From Akanthomyces muscarius (lineage: Eukaryota > Ascomycota > Sordariomycetes > Hypocreales > Cordycipitaceae): a stretch of DNA of 64,000 nucleotides. Positions 22,829-34,191 of the stretch are shown piece by piece; position 1 is the first letter of the stretch; the number at the start of each line of letters is the position of its first letter. The position numbers were made by a program, and so were the translations under genes. Below the pieces are notes generated by a model. It saw only the letters and a program-made list of their open reading frames with translations. It ran no database searches and was not told the origin of the DNA. Where the stretch lies: assembly GCF_028009165.1 (NCBI RefSeq), contig NC_079244.1, positions 558,001 through 622,000 of the forward strand, read 5' to 3'.

Positions 22829-24520
22829 ATGGAATTCAATCCGGAGCTTCCATGTTCTTCCAACTTTGACTACCCTGAAGCAGCCATTCACGCCTGCATC
22901 TGCGACAGCAACACTGACGTCGACTCTCTTCGCCTCCGAGCGCTGCTTTCGACATGCAGCCCCAACGCCCTGAACCATCTCGATGACAAATGGGGATCGC
23001 CGCTTCATGTGGCCATTCGCTACGACAATCTCGACGCCACGGATCAGCTGCTTCGCGCCGGCGCCGACGCCGTGACGCAGCGCGAGTTTCGCGGTATGGG
23101 CTTCGGTCCGCCGGCGCCGATAATGCTAGCCATTAGTCTCGGCCGGATGGCCCTCCTGCAGCGCCTCTGGCAGCATATGCCCCCGGAAATGTACGCAAAC
23201 GGTGGCTCGCGACCGTATTTCTCGTGCCTTGCGCATGCGGCGCGGTGCGGGCAGGTCGATATCCTGGAGTGGCTCCTGGGCGTGTGGGACAGATGGTCCC
23301 AGGAAGCCTTGAGCTGGGTTTTGAAAGCGGCTGCGACAAGGCTCGACTTCTTCTTCGTTGAGATTTTACTACCGCGGATGGATTATTCGTCGGATGTCCT
23401 GAATGAGGCACTGCAGGCAGCTGCTGTCGACACACAGTATGAGAATGCAGAGTTGTCGAGGGAGCTCTGCACCACAGCCGAGTGTCTCAGCCAGGAGCGC
23501 ATCATTCGCGCTCTGATAAATAAGGGGGCAGACGCCAATGCAATCTCTAGAGACGGAGAGCCTCTTGTGACGGAGACGGCACGGTTCACGGAGCGGGCTG
23601 TCGCGCTGAGAGCCCTCCTCGAGCGCGGCGCCGATCCCAACGCGACAAGGAAAAATGGGAACACGGCGCTGCATTTGCTGGCTACACCAATCTATACAAA
23701 GAAATCATTGCAGACCACGCGGAAGCCTCACGAGGTTGGCATCCGGCTATTGCTGCAGCATGGTGCTTCCATGTATACCAAAGCCGCACGAGGGGAGTTG
23801 CCTCTGCACCGCGCTGCGTTTGGCGGCAATATGCGCATCTTTCAACTGTATCTCTCTGCACTCATCCCAGAAGACCAGAACAGTGCAGTATTCCTGCGGC
23901 TCGACAACGGCTACGGAGAGTCGCTGCTCCATTGGGCTGCTGCGGGCGGTCAATGCGACATGCTGGAACATCTCCTCTCCCTCGACGGCAGCAGCGCGCA
24001 CGTCAACGATCAGACGGACAATGGCTGGACGCCGCTCATGTGCGCTCTTGTCCCCGAATCATCCGCATCAAAAGGAGCACAAGAGGCGATCCAAGCCGCG
24101 CGGCTGCTTCTCGCTCACGGGGCCGACCCTCTCATTTCGACTACCGACGGCTGGACGCCGCTGCATTGTCTTGCCCTACACAGAGACACTCGTCCATACG
24201 GTGAAGCGTACGTTTTGACCAAGGAACTCATTGCCATGGGCGTCGACTTAGACGCCCGCGCCGCGCAGCTCAACACCAGGCGTGACGCCTGGGGCCACTA
24301 CGCGCAAGTCGCCTTGGAAGAAACTGGTGCGAGTCCGCGACGGCTGTTTAGGACGGGAATGACACCACTCCTCTTGGCGGCGGACCGCGGCGCCTTTGGC
24401 GTGAGCAGGGCGCTGATAGACAGCGGTGCAGACCTGTCCTGCACAGACGGTGCGGGCCGAGACGCGGTGCAACTGGCGTGGAGGTGGAGGTACCTCCATG
24501 AGGAAGATATGTACCAGTAA
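22829..24520 (+). CDS. Ankyrin-repeat protein
   Basis: A 563-aa single-exon protein made largely of ankyrin repeats from about residue 53 to the C-terminus. Clear units are WGSPLHVAIRYDNLDATDQLL, NGNTALHLLATPIY, GELPLHRAAFGGN, ESLLHWAAAGGQCDMLEHLL, NGWTPLMCALVPES, DGWTPLHCLALH and GMTPLLLAADRGAFGVSRAL. No other domain, signal peptide or membrane segment is evident. Ankyrin arrays are protein-binding scaffolds; the partner is unknown. The gene lies at the right edge of the accessory segment. The stop TAA (24518-24520) is embedded in a perfect CAGTAAGT donor, so an alternative spliced C-terminus is possible. Confidence 0.88.
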   Translation: MEFNPELPCSSNFDYPEAAIHACICDSNTDVDSLRLRALLSTCSPNALNHLDDKWGSPLHVAIRYDNLDATDQLLRAGADAVTQREFRGMGFGPPAPIMLAISLGRMALLQRLWQHMPPEMYANGGSRPYFSCLAHAARCGQVDILEWLLGVWDRWSQEALSWVLKAAATRLDFFFVEILLPRMDYSSDVLNEALQAAAVDTQYENAELSRELCTTAECLSQERIIRALINKGADANAISRDGEPLVTETARFTERAVALRALLERGADPNATRKNGNTALHLLATPIYTKKSLQTTRKPHEVGIRLLLQHGASMYTKAARGELPLHRAAFGGNMRIFQLYLSALIPEDQNSAVFLRLDNGYGESLLHWAAAGGQCDMLEHLLSLDGSSAHVNDQTDNGWTPLMCALVPESSASKGAQEAIQAARLLLAHGADPLISTTDGWTPLHCLALHRDTRPYGEAYVLTKELIAMGVDLDARAAQLNTRRDAWGHYAQVALEETGASPRRLFRTGMTPLLLAADRGAFGVSRALIDSGADLSCTDGAGRDAVQLAWRWRYLHEEDMYQ

Positions 24521-25702
24521 GTTGCCTTTCTGTCCGAATCTTCTGTAGTCCAGGCAATACAAATAAGGTTTGTGAAAAGAAAAGAAAAAGGCGGTAAGTG
24601 TAAGGTAAGCCTTTAAGACGTAGAAGCTCGACATGGCTATGGCTTGGGCAGCACGAGGTCTTCTTGAGCCTCTCTGAGTAGCCCCGGTCAGAGAATCTTT
24701 GTCCTGTTGGGGAATGTCACTAAATGGCTGGCTGAAGCGATTCTAGGCACGTCATCTTCCGTAGAAGGGGCATGGCTTAAGTGATTTGAGGCCGCTCAAC
24801 CGTCTCGCTACCTGGAGTAAGAGATGATTGCAAGATAACCCCTATAATTTGGCTTTCATATGTGTAGCTATTGATATAATTTGCTGGGGATAAGTGATTG
24901 CCGCGCAGACATCCGTAGCCTCACGGATGGGTATTCCCTGGGAATGCTAGATGCGCATCGCCCTTACTGATATAAAACCGACCCAAAAGAAGAGTAACAA
25001 GCACGCCCCGCTGACGAAGGAAAGTCCAAATGATTTTTGATACCAAGGTCGATAAATTATAGAGTATTGCTTGACCGCAGAGCTCGCCGGATACCACAGC
25101 CGCCGCCTTTTGCAGCGCCACGGCATGGTAGACGCTTGATTGCACTTGACAGAGTTATGCCATGCAATTTCTCGCGGACTAGTAAGGGAAAGTCTAAGCT
25201 AAATATGTGCCTCTTGTGCGTCGATTCAACACACCCCTGGGTGAGTTGAATCCGTCACTGGCCTGTGTCCGTAAAGACGTCCGAGCTACTGCTCAGTCAG
25301 GCAGCAGTTTGGGGAGAAAGCGACGTGGAGGCCCGGGTTTTAAGCGATGTGCAGAGTTATGTCCGTGCTGCCAATATGTGTAAAGATGTGAAAGCTGACA
25401 CAAGGCTACTAGTTTTAGGCAGCCTCATTTCTACAGAGTAAAAAGGCCTTTATTAGATTGGCGCCCACAGCCTCATTATTAGCCTCGATTCGCGCCCACC
25501 CTGCTCATCCGCAGAGTCGGTCCTTTTGTAAACAAATCATAAAAAACATTGCTAAACGGCTGCCTGTATCAATTCAAGTAGTATTTAGCCGCTCCCTTTG
25601 CACTGGACTGGATGTGTCCCTTGCCCTCATCGTCTTGCATTTTTGGCGCGACCAACTCGACGAACCAACCCGCATCAGACAATTCCCACTGAATCGCCAA
25701 AA
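24521..25702. other. Intergenic between ankyrin and MFS genes
   Basis: No supported gene. It includes the 3' UTR of the ankyrin gene and the MFS promoter. Confidence 0.5.
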
Positions 25703-27620
25703 ATGCGAGAAGTGCAGAATGAAAAGGATTGGCCAACGGCTAGTGAGGCTACCATCGCCAAGACCGAAGATCCAACCGCCCCAATCGATCAGCGAGAGGC
25801 GCAACAGCCGGAACAGCTGACCCTCCATGGGCCGCAACTCTGGACGCTGGTCGCGGGACTCTATCTGGGACTCTACCTCTTGGCCCTGGAGCTGACGATG
25901 CTGGCGACCGTGATCCCGACGCTCACAAGTGAGTTCCATACCGTGGCCGACATCTCGTGGTACGAGGCCGCCTACGTCGTCACTCTGTCAGCCTTTCCCT
26001 CAGCCTCTGCCGTGGGTTTTCCGAACGGCTGACCCTCAATAGTTGCGTTTTCATCCCGCTCGTGGGCAGGCTGTACGAGCAGCTGCGCGTCAAGCACGTC
26101 TACCTGGCCTTTATGCTCGTGTTTGAGGCCGGCCTCGTCATCTGCGCGACGGCCACGTCGAGCAACATGTTCATCGTCGGACGCGCGGTCAACGGGCTGG
26201 GCTCGTCGGGCCAGTTCAGCGGCACGATGCTGATGCTCGGCTCGGCGTGCCCGGAGAAGATCCGGCCGCTCGTCACTGCGGCGGCGGTGTCCATGATCTC
26301 GGTCGGATCCATGACCGGGCCCGTCATTGCAGGGGTGCTGACGGATCGAGCAGGCTGGCGGTGGTGTAAGTCAAAGGCCTTTTACCCTCTCCATCACAAT
26401 ACATAATGGATTTCATTAACTTGTAAAAGGCTTCTGGATGCTCCTCCCCATGGGAGGCGTCATCATTGTCCTGCTATTGCTGATGAGACTCCCCGAGCCA
26501 AGCAACAAGCCCCCGGTGCTACAGGCGCTCAAGGCATTGCCAAGACGGGTCGATCCATTGGGTTTCGTCCAATTTGCAGGAGCAGTTACCATGCTGCTTC
26601 TTGCGCTCACATGGGGTGGCAGTACGCTCCCCTGGTCCTCGCCCACAATCATTGGGCTACTGTGCGGAGGTTTTGGTCTGCTTGTTGTCTTTGGCTTCTG
26701 GATACGACACGAGAACGAAGCAGCGCTGATCACGCCATCTTGCTTGAGACAGCGCTCCATCTATGTCGGCGGGCTTGTGGTCTGTCTGCAAGGCGGCGCG
26801 TCTCAAGCCGTGCCTTTTTACCTGCCGTTGTGGTTTCAAGCCATCAAGGGCGATGACCCCAGCGCAAGCGCCGTCCACCTGCTGCCGTCTCTCGTGACAA
26901 TGGTAGTCGCGCTCATATCATTCGGAGCCTTGGTGCGAAAGTTTCAGCGTGTTCCGCCGTGGGCGATTGCCGGCAGCGTGATTTCCTGCGTTGGCGCGGG
27001 ACTGTTCACGACTCTTGGCCCGGCATCCTCGGTGGGCCATTGGGTTGGGTATCAGATTATCACAAGTGTCGGTCGTGGCATTTCGTTTCAAGCGGCAAGT
27101 CGCACCCCCTCTTTCGAGAAATTGGTTGAGCCGATGCTGACAGTTGCCATTAGCCCATTACATGTGTGCAAGAATTCGTGCCCGCCGCTCAGTCCGCTAT
27201 GAGCATGTCGGTCATAAGTCTCTTCATGCAGCTCGGCATCGCCGTGTCCGTGTCGGCTTCGCAGACCATCTTTGCGAATCAACTTCCGCCCTTACTGCGC
27301 CAATACGCTCCCCAGGTTAACGTGTCCATGGTTCAGGAAGCAGGTGCTGCAAATGCCCGACATTTGATACCTCCTAATCAGTTTTCAAGATTCTTGAAGG
27401 CTTATAATCAAGCCGTGACTGACATGTTTGTGAGTATTACTTAACAGATTCTACCCCTAAATTCACCATTTTATTCATCGTCCGCGTTCAACGTCCGTTA
27501 CAACTACTAACCGTTCGCGTTTAGTACTTTCCCATGGCAGCTTGTGCATTGGCCGCCGTCATCAGCTTCGCGCTGGAGTGGAAAAGGGTTGGTGTCAAGG
27601 ACGAGGAAGACGATATCTAA
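25703..27620 (+). CDS. MFS drug:H+ antiporter (DHA2/14-TM type)
   Basis: Plasma-membrane exporter of the DHA2 class, usually for drugs, toxins or secondary metabolites. Exons are 25703-25986, 26043-26365, 26430-27094, 27154-27429 and 27525-27620 (547 aa). A soluble N-terminus of about 45 residues is followed by TM1 (LWTLVAGLYLGLYLLALELT), the acidic loop DISWYEAAYVVTL, and FIPLVGRLYEQLRVKHVYLAF. Antiporter motif C is SVGSMTGPVIAGVLTDRAGWRW. Further helices are in exon 3 and the last pair are in exons 4-5 (YFPMAACALAAVISFALEW). Intron 3 (27095-27153) has a GC donor (GCAAGT). Intron 1 uses the weaker donor GTCAGC, chosen because it alone joins VVTL to CVFIPLVG in phase. The substrate is unknown and no biosynthetic cluster is adjacent. 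Confidence 0.9.
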
Positions 27621-28020
27621 CTGATGGTCATTATTATCACGTCTTATTCGCGACCCCGTCAAATCATGTACGGCCGCGGCAAATAGTTTCATTCTTGGTT
27701 GGATTCTAGTTCGCTGGTGTATTCGCCAAGGGAATCTACTGTGTCCAACCCGTTGTATAAGTATCAAGTGTAATAAAAATAAGACAGGATTGTAACTTCC
27801 TTGCAGACTCCATCATACCCCAACCTTTCTCGCGCTCTCGGCGCAGTTTACTCATCTTCTCTTGCCCTCGTGCCTCACAACTCCTCATTTTCAACATCAT
27901 CGACGACACCGCCCGCGCTCTCTATGTAAATACCAGTCATCAAAAAAAATCCTTTATACCTCATGCAGTACGAGTGAGTATGTAACGTGTATTGACTCTT
28001 TTTTGTATCATATGTCTCGT
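27621..28020. other. Intergenic, convergent 3' ends of MFS and XDJ1 genes
   Basis: A 400-bp spacer with 3' UTRs. No gene is seen. Confidence 0.6.
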
Positions 28021-29439
28021 TTACTGGGCCTGGCATTGCGGTTGGCCGTCATCGGCGTCCTCGTCGTGCCATTCGCCGCCGAAGCGGGGGTCTTCCGAGT
28101 TCTCGCCCATCTAGTAAATTGTTAGCTTCAGACCACAACTTCTTCACGACGTGCAACTCACAGTCTCGATATCAGCATCGTCGTCGTACTCGACCTCGTC
28201 GACCTCGGCCGTCTTGGGTGCCTCGAGGGCCGGCGGTAGCATCTTCAGCAGGGCGTCGTAGGCCGCAGCGTCCTTCAGGAAGCCATCTTCGGGGAATTCG
28301 ACCGCGACCAGCAGGTACAGATCACCCTTGGAGTCGCCCTTCTTGAACGGCATACCCTCGCCGGGCACGCGGAGGCAGTCACCTGGGCGGAGAATCTGAC
28401 CCTGCTTGCGCTCGATGGAGATGCCGCGGCCGTCGAGGTGCTCGAGCACGACGCGGTGGAAGCCGGCGAGCGCCTCGCCGAGGGAAATCTTGAGCTCGGC
28501 GGACAAATCGTTACCCAAACGGGAAAAGGTGTCGTGAGGCTCCTCAACGAGGGTAAAGACAATGTCGCCCGGTATTTGGTCGGGGGACTGGTCGGCCTCG
28601 CCTTCGAGGACGATGCGCTCGCCCTGGACGGAGCCGCGGGGGATGTAGAGCTCCAGCACCTTCTTCTCCTCGGTCGTGCGCTTGCCCTTGCACTTCTTGC
28701 AGCGATCCTTTTCCTTAAAGACGTTACCGGCACCCTGGCAGGCGTCGCAGAGCATAGTCTCGCGGCGCATCATGCCGGGGCCGATCTGGCGGATGCCCTC
28801 GACGATGCCCTGGCCACGGCAGCGCGAGCACGACTCGGGCTTGGCCTTGTCCTTACCGCCGGAGCCCTTGCAGCCGCCGCAGAGGACCTGCTTGTTTGCG
28901 GCAAACTTGACCGTCTTGCCGCGGTAGAGCTCCTCGAGCGTCACCTTGTACTCCTGCTCCTCGTCGGGGCCCTTGCGGGGGCGGCGTGGACCGCCGGGGC
29001 CGCCGGGGCCGCCCATGTTGAAGCCAAACATTTGCGAGAGGATGTCGTTGAGGTCGGCCTCGGGCCCGCCGGGACCGCCACGCGCAGGGTCAAAGGCGGC
29101 CATGCCGTGTGTGTCGTAGAGGTGGCGCTTCTCCTCATCGCCGAGGATCTCGTAGGCGCGGGAGGCTTCCTTGAACTTGGCCTCGGAGGCCTCACGCTGG
29201 TCCTCGGGGACCTTGTCGGGATGGTACTTGAGGGCGGCCTTGCGGTAGGCCTTTTTGATCTCGTCGCCCGACGCAGTTTTTTCGACGGAGAGCACCTCTG
29301 GATGGGGGGAGAGAGTCGTTAGTTAGCAGCGGCGGGCAGCGGACGCGCAGCTGGGTGAGTAGTTGCGTAGGATAGACGTACCATAGAGGTCAATCTCTAC
29401 CTGGCCTTCGGCGCCAGCACCTGGGAAGCTGTCGGCCAT
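28021..29439 (-). CDS. XDJ1: Type I DnaJ/Hsp40 co-chaperone, prenylated (XDJ1-like)
   Basis: Hsp70 co-chaperone. Minus-strand exons are 29439-29382, 29297-28162 and 28110-28021 (427 aa). The J-domain is at residues about 17-85 (YEVLSVEKTASGDEIKKAYRKAALKYHPDKV with the HPD triad). A Gly-rich linker (FGFNMGGPGGPGGPRR) follows. The zinc region carries CGGCKGSG, CSRCRGQG, CDACQGAG and CKKCKGK. Then come the two substrate-binding beta domains and an acidic tail. The short last exon encodes a C-terminus ending CQAQ, a CaaX box of the type farnesylated in Ydj1 (CASQ), so membrane association at the ER or mitochondrial surface is expected. The N-terminus resembles Xdj1 more than Ydj1. The start is the only ATG that splices in phase to the J-domain. 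Confidence 0.93.
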
Positions 29440-30349
29440 GTCTATTTACGTGTATGGCGGTTGTGTTGTATGACGACGAGAAAAACGCAGGCAGGCAGGC
29501 GGGCTTTTTAGAGGGGACTGCGAGTTGAAAATCTGTAGTGGGGTTATCGTTGTATCGCTATCTGTGAAAGGCTAGTGCCGCCCGGCTGGCCGCCTGGGCC
29601 GTCAGCGGGCGCCCTGTTTGTCTGGTTGGTTGGCCGGCCTTTTGCTGGTGGTGGGTGGTGGGCGTGCTGCTGTGGCTGGTGGTGTGCAGCCTGTCGGCGA
29701 CTGCCTTGCGGCTCCACCAGCTACGGTTCTACAAAGAGAGTACGTGATGTAGTCTGCCTGACGGGCCGCAGCCTCGCATTTGAAAAAGGTCGACAGAGGG
29801 GGATGCCCCAAACATAAATCTGGTAATTTTGACTTTATCCCATGTCTAATTTTGTCAAACCCATCAGTATGGGACGGGTACTGGTATACAGCACTCTACC
29901 GTATGGCAGCCTGCTTGCAAACATCTGGCGGCCCGGGATTTGCTCTAGCGCCACACCGAAAAGGCGTGTAATATTTAGTGTGGCAGCTGTTGGTGTGCGG
30001 CACACACTGCCGATACTGGTGACACAGACAAACGGCACAGGGTCCTGCTGCAGTGTCGGCCCGCAACTGGCAGAGCTGCCTCCCAAGCCGTTCGTCTTGT
30101 CACAAATTAAGAAGGGCTTTTAATTCTTATTTTAGTTTCAGAAGTGCATATAGGCATTGTATAATACGGCAATTTTATCCATTTTTATACGTGTAGAATA
30201 TACAGATACACATACCTCGTCAGCATCATCACCGGCCTACAATACCCCGCCACCCAAGTCCCAGCCCCACCAAGATGTCACTTTACCCAAACCTCCAACT
30301 CCCTCAATCCTTATCCCCAACTTCCCACCAACAACACCTCTTCCTAACC
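29440..30349. promoter_or_regulatory. Divergent promoter region of XDJ1 and VPS22
   Basis: A 0.9-kb spacer between two divergently transcribed genes. It contains a GT-rich tract (about 29622-29700). No heat-shock element was clearly identified and no gene is seen. Confidence 0.55.
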
Positions 30350-31132
30350 ATGTCGCGCAAGGCCGTGGGCATCGGCGCCCTCGACCGCTCCCGCCTCACC
30401 TCTGCGCACTACGCCTCCCACGGCTCCTCCCTGCGCGCCACCAACGCCCAGGCGCTCGAGACACAGCTCTCCGTCTTCCGCACGCTGCTCCAGCAGTTCG
30501 CCCAGACGCACGCCAAGGACATCCGCTCCGACCCGTCCTTTCGTGCGCAGTTCGCGCGCATGTGCGCCGCCATCGGCGTCGACCCCCTCGCATCCTCCTC
30601 CTCCGGCTCCGGCTCCTCCACCAACCCATCCTCCGTGTGGGCGCAGCTGCTCGGCAAGACGGTCAACGACTTTTACTTTGACGTGGCTGTGCGCGTCGTG
30701 CAGGTCTGCGGGGCGACGCGCGCCGAGAACGGCGGCCTCATCTCCCTCGCGCAGGTCTGCGAGCGCGTGTCCCGGGAAAAGGTCGACGGCGGCGGCGCGC
30801 AGGTCTCCGAGGACGACGTCCGCCGCGCCGTGGCCACGCTGCAGCCGCTCGGCGGCAGCTACGCCATCGTGACGGTGGGGTATAAAGAGTACATCCGCAG
30901 CGTGCCGCGCGAGCTGAGCGGCGATCAGGCGAGCTGCGTCGAGGCCGCGCAGGTGCTGGGCTACGTCAGCGTGGGCATGCTGCGCGACAACCTGGGCTGG
31001 GAGGCGGCGCGGTGCAAGACGGTGATTGAGGACCTGGTCGCGCAGGGCATGCTCTGGGTCGATAAGCAGACGGGAGGCGAGTGGCAGTACTGGAGCCCGG
31101 CCTTTATGGCGGGGATAGACGGGGGGAACTGA
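30350..31132 (+). CDS. VPS22: ESCRT-II subunit Vps22/Snf8 (EAP30)
   Basis: Endosomal sorting subunit of ESCRT-II, needed for multivesicular-body formation. A single exon of 260 aa from ATG 30350; an in-frame ATG at 30275 would add 25 residues (MSLYPNLQLP…), but MSRKAVGIGALDRSR matches the usual family start. An N-terminal helical hairpin (LETQLSVFRTLLQQFAQTHAKDIRSD, FRAQFARMCAAIGVDPL) is followed by a Ser/Gly loop and the two winged-helix domains (VNDFYFDVAVRVVQVC, VGYKEYIRSVPRELSGDQ, GYVSVGMLRDNLGWEAARCK, GMLWVDKQTGGEWQYWSPAF). The size is normal for the family. Confidence 0.95.
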   Translation: MSRKAVGIGALDRSRLTSAHYASHGSSLRATNAQALETQLSVFRTLLQQFAQTHAKDIRSDPSFRAQFARMCAAIGVDPLASSSSGSGSSTNPSSVWAQLLGKTVNDFYFDVAVRVVQVCGATRAENGGLISLAQVCERVSREKVDGGGAQVSEDDVRRAVATLQPLGGSYAIVTVGYKEYIRSVPRELSGDQASCVEAAQVLGYVSVGMLRDNLGWEAARCKTVIEDLVAQGMLWVDKQTGGEWQYWSPAFMAGIDGGN

Positions 31133-31570
31133 ATGGGAAATTACCTTGCAGCATGAATAGACAGAGCAAAGGCGCATGGAGTTTAGTCAGGCTATTAGAT
31201 TACAGACGCGTAAACGATAGATACAGCAGGATACCCGGCATTTCGCCAAATACATATTCATAAACAGTTGGCATTCAATAAATATTCAAAAAATAGTCAA
31301 CACATCCGGCCAAAGAGATTTGTACAAGGTCCATGCGCGCAAATAAACACCGGTGATTTCGTCATCTCCCCTCCTCTTCTCCCGTACACATTTCGCAACT
31401 AGCCAAAGCAGCTTTGACTTAGTTGCCTCGTCCATCTATAGAGCTGCTCCTGTACCCCAGAGAAATCCATAGCCTCAATGTGCCGTCTATCCTCTAGTCT
31501 CTTGCAAATCGGCAAACAGAAGGTGAGAAGCCATCCGCGCAAGCCGCTTGCCACGTTTCGGGTGCTGTGT
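31133..31570. other. Intergenic, convergent 3' ends
   Basis: An AT-rich spacer with the 3' UTRs of VPS22 (+) and the Mpv17-family gene (-). No gene is seen. Confidence 0.6.
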
Positions 31571-32573
31571 TTAGTAGGGAGGGTTGGGGCCCATGGGACC
31601 GCCCATGGAGCCGCCCATGCCGGGAGGAGGGTAGTCGTCGGGGCGGCCCATGCTGCTACGGCCGTCACCGCCGCCAAAGTGCTTCTTGCGGAGAGCGGCG
31701 AGGCGCTTCTTCTTGGTGGTGGTGTTGACATATGTACCAATGACGAAACCGATGACGTTGAAGAACGGCACCCAGAGGTGGTTGGGCAGGAACTGCTGGG
31801 CAAAGGCCAGGGACAGCGGCGAGACGACCCACGAAACTTTCATGACCTTCCAGAAACCGACCTTGACCGTGGCGCGGACCTGGTGGAACGTGCGGGCACC
31901 GGCGATGAGGGCCATGGCGACCAGGTAGATGCTGTTTTGGATGGGCGCAATCTGGGAGGCAATTAGCAGGTTTCTGTGGTACCATGATGGTGGGTAAACA
32001 GGGCGCGGCGTACCACCAGGTTGCTGAAGATGATTTGCAGAATCTTGGCCTTGAGGCTGGTGCGGTTGTGGAAGACCTTTTGCAGCATCCAGATGAGGAC
32101 GTGACCGAGCGGCGCGCTGATGAGAGCACCGTAGGCGGCCATCTTGGGGACTCGCGAGGTAAAGTAGTTTCCGTGCTTGTTGCGGTCCTTGGCGAGGAAC
32201 GAGGCGAGCAGCTCCTGGAGACCAGCGAGACCACCAGCGGTGAGCATCTTGGTGCGGAGGGGGTTGGACTCGAGCTGCTTGATGTAGGCCTGCATTTTCG
32301 ACATGACATGGTTAGTGGTCGCCAGACAAATTGAGCGCATCGCCAGCGCAGTCATTGCTGCAACGAGAGCGAGGCGGTCGAGGAGGAGGGGATACGCACA
32401 GCGAGGTAGCCCTTGGTTCCAGCATCACCGGCACCGCCCGTCAGAGCAGTGCCGATCTTCTCAGCGAGCGGGTGCTTGCCGCTGGTGCCGGGGATCTGAC
32501 CATTCTGAGCCGCATTGTTCACGACATTTTTCGCCGTCTGCTGGAATGTGTCCCGTTCAAACTTGACCGACAT
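31571..32573 (-). CDS. Mpv17/PMP22-family membrane protein
   Basis: Integral membrane protein of peroxisomes or the inner mitochondrial membrane; family members are proposed channels. Minus-strand exons are 32573-32400, 32289-32014 and 31951-31571 (276 aa), all phase 0. The soluble N-terminus contains AEKIGTALTGG. The family core follows: YIKQLESNPLRTKMLTAGGLAGLQ, PKMAAYGALISAPLGHVLIWMLQ, SLKAKILQIIFSNLV, IAPIQNSIYLVAMALIAGAR, FWKVMKVSWVVSPLSLAFAQ and LWVPFFNVIGFVIGTYVN, making four hydrophobic segments. The C-terminal tail is basic, then Gly/Pro/Met-rich (PPPGMGGSMGGPMG). Fungal members with this tail are usually annotated peroxisomal; no targeting signal proves it here. Confidence 0.92.
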
Positions 32574-34191
32574 GATGGGCGGGAAAGACGGGGGGGTTGT
32601 GTGTGGGTTTTCGGCTTGGGAATGCGGGAAGGTGTCTCTCTCGGGAGTCTATTGTCGTCGGGAAAAACGGTCGGAGGGGCCTAAAAATAGGCGTCTGCTG
32701 GAATTGTTAGACGAAGACCGATTTTGGTTGCGCTTTTTTCCTCTCTTTTTGCTGGTGTCGTCGTCGCTGGGTCTTGGGCTTCAATGCGAGGCGCGGCGGT
32801 GGTGCCTTGTCTGGAGACTGGTAGCGACCCAACTGGGTTTGTTTACAAGAGACACGCTCCGGACAAGTCCTGTTGCGCGGAGCGACGCTAGCTGTGCCCC
32901 AACACAGCAAGCTGACGAGGAAGAGAGAGGCGGAAGCTTGGAGGCACGTACAGAGCAGAGAGAATGCGGCGATGGACAAGGACGTTTCCCAGCAGCGATT
33001 GCACAGATTGGGGCGCGATGGTTTGGAATAAATTCTGTCAGGGAAGAGAAGGGAAAGAGTGCGACGGTGATGACCGGGGGAGGAGGGGGGGGATAAGTTT
33101 GGCACCGATGAGCCCGTCCACGCCACTAAAAACGCCTGTACCAGAGAGAGGCTTGCTGTCGCGCAGCGCAGCACTTGCCGAGACTCTAGCGGAGGCGCAC
33201 TGAAGCCGCTAAAGAATGGCACCGCTGGCCCGCTGTGACGGAGCTTGGAGCGCACTCGACCGCTGGAAGCTGGAGCTCGGCGAGTCGCGACAGGCTTGGA
33301 CGGGGGCGGCCTTTTTTGGGAGCCGTCAATGCGGTGGAGCCGCAGGTCGCATTTCATTGGCTGGTACCCCTGGCGTGCTGCTGGTTCCGAGGCTCATCTG
33401 CACCCCTGGCAACCGCTAGCCATAAATGTCTTTGTTGACATTGGTCTCAGCGCGTGTTCATCAGGTCATTAATGAGGTGCAGCCCGTGCGTGCAAACGAG
33501 CCTAGTACGAATTAAAAATCATTGTCCGCTGCCCAGATCTGCCAAGTATGGATGGCAGCCTTGCATGGGCCTTTGCCGAGGTATGCTAAGGTGGGCACTT
33601 GATGGCCAATGAACTATTTAGTACAAACAGAGACGCTTTGCACCACAAAATACCTTTAATGAAGCTATTCCCAGCTCCTGCGGTGTGACAACACCAAGCT
33701 GCAGGCTTTGCACTTTTATTCTCTTCTAGACATGTACGTGTAGCGTTCTAATGCGAATGATACACTGTTTGTATCTGCTGCCCATCCAGGCCCTCCTGTC
33801 GTTGCCAGCAAGCCCACGCAACTGACAGCTGCCACCGCCAGCTGGCAAACGCACTTGTTTACTTCGCAACCCGTTCCTCTTCCGGACGCGCTGCAAATCC
33901 TCCTCCTAGTTTCCGTACCTAGACGCGTCAACTCCAAACTGAAGCCGCGAATGCTCCCAAAGCACGCCTTTCGCCTAGCCTCGTGTAATTGATGCTGCTG
34001 CTGCTTTCGCCTAACCCACATCACATTTACTCGTGCATTCTTTCTTCCCAATTTGGCTTTTATTTTTAATTATTCATTTTCAATCACTTTATCTTCTTGT
34101 CGCTTGATGACTACAGCTACAGCTTTGTTCCTTCTATAGCTGCTTTCAATTCTCCTCCTACGAAATATCGCCGCTCTTCCCTCCCGGCACG
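32574..34191. promoter_or_regulatory. Divergent upstream region, no gene seen
   Basis: A 1.6-kb interval between the Mpv17-family gene (-) and the Cys-rich gene (+). Its ORFs are short and unlike known proteins. The right end is pyrimidine-rich (about 34050-34190), typical of a fungal leader. Confidence 0.5.

Noticed and set aside
28438..29322. 294-codon plus-strand ORF
   Set aside because: Antisense shadow of the J-protein gene, Leu/Ala/Gly-rich with no family.
30344..31177. 277-codon minus-strand ORF
   Set aside because: Antisense of VPS22; composition is Arg/Ala/His/Gly noise.
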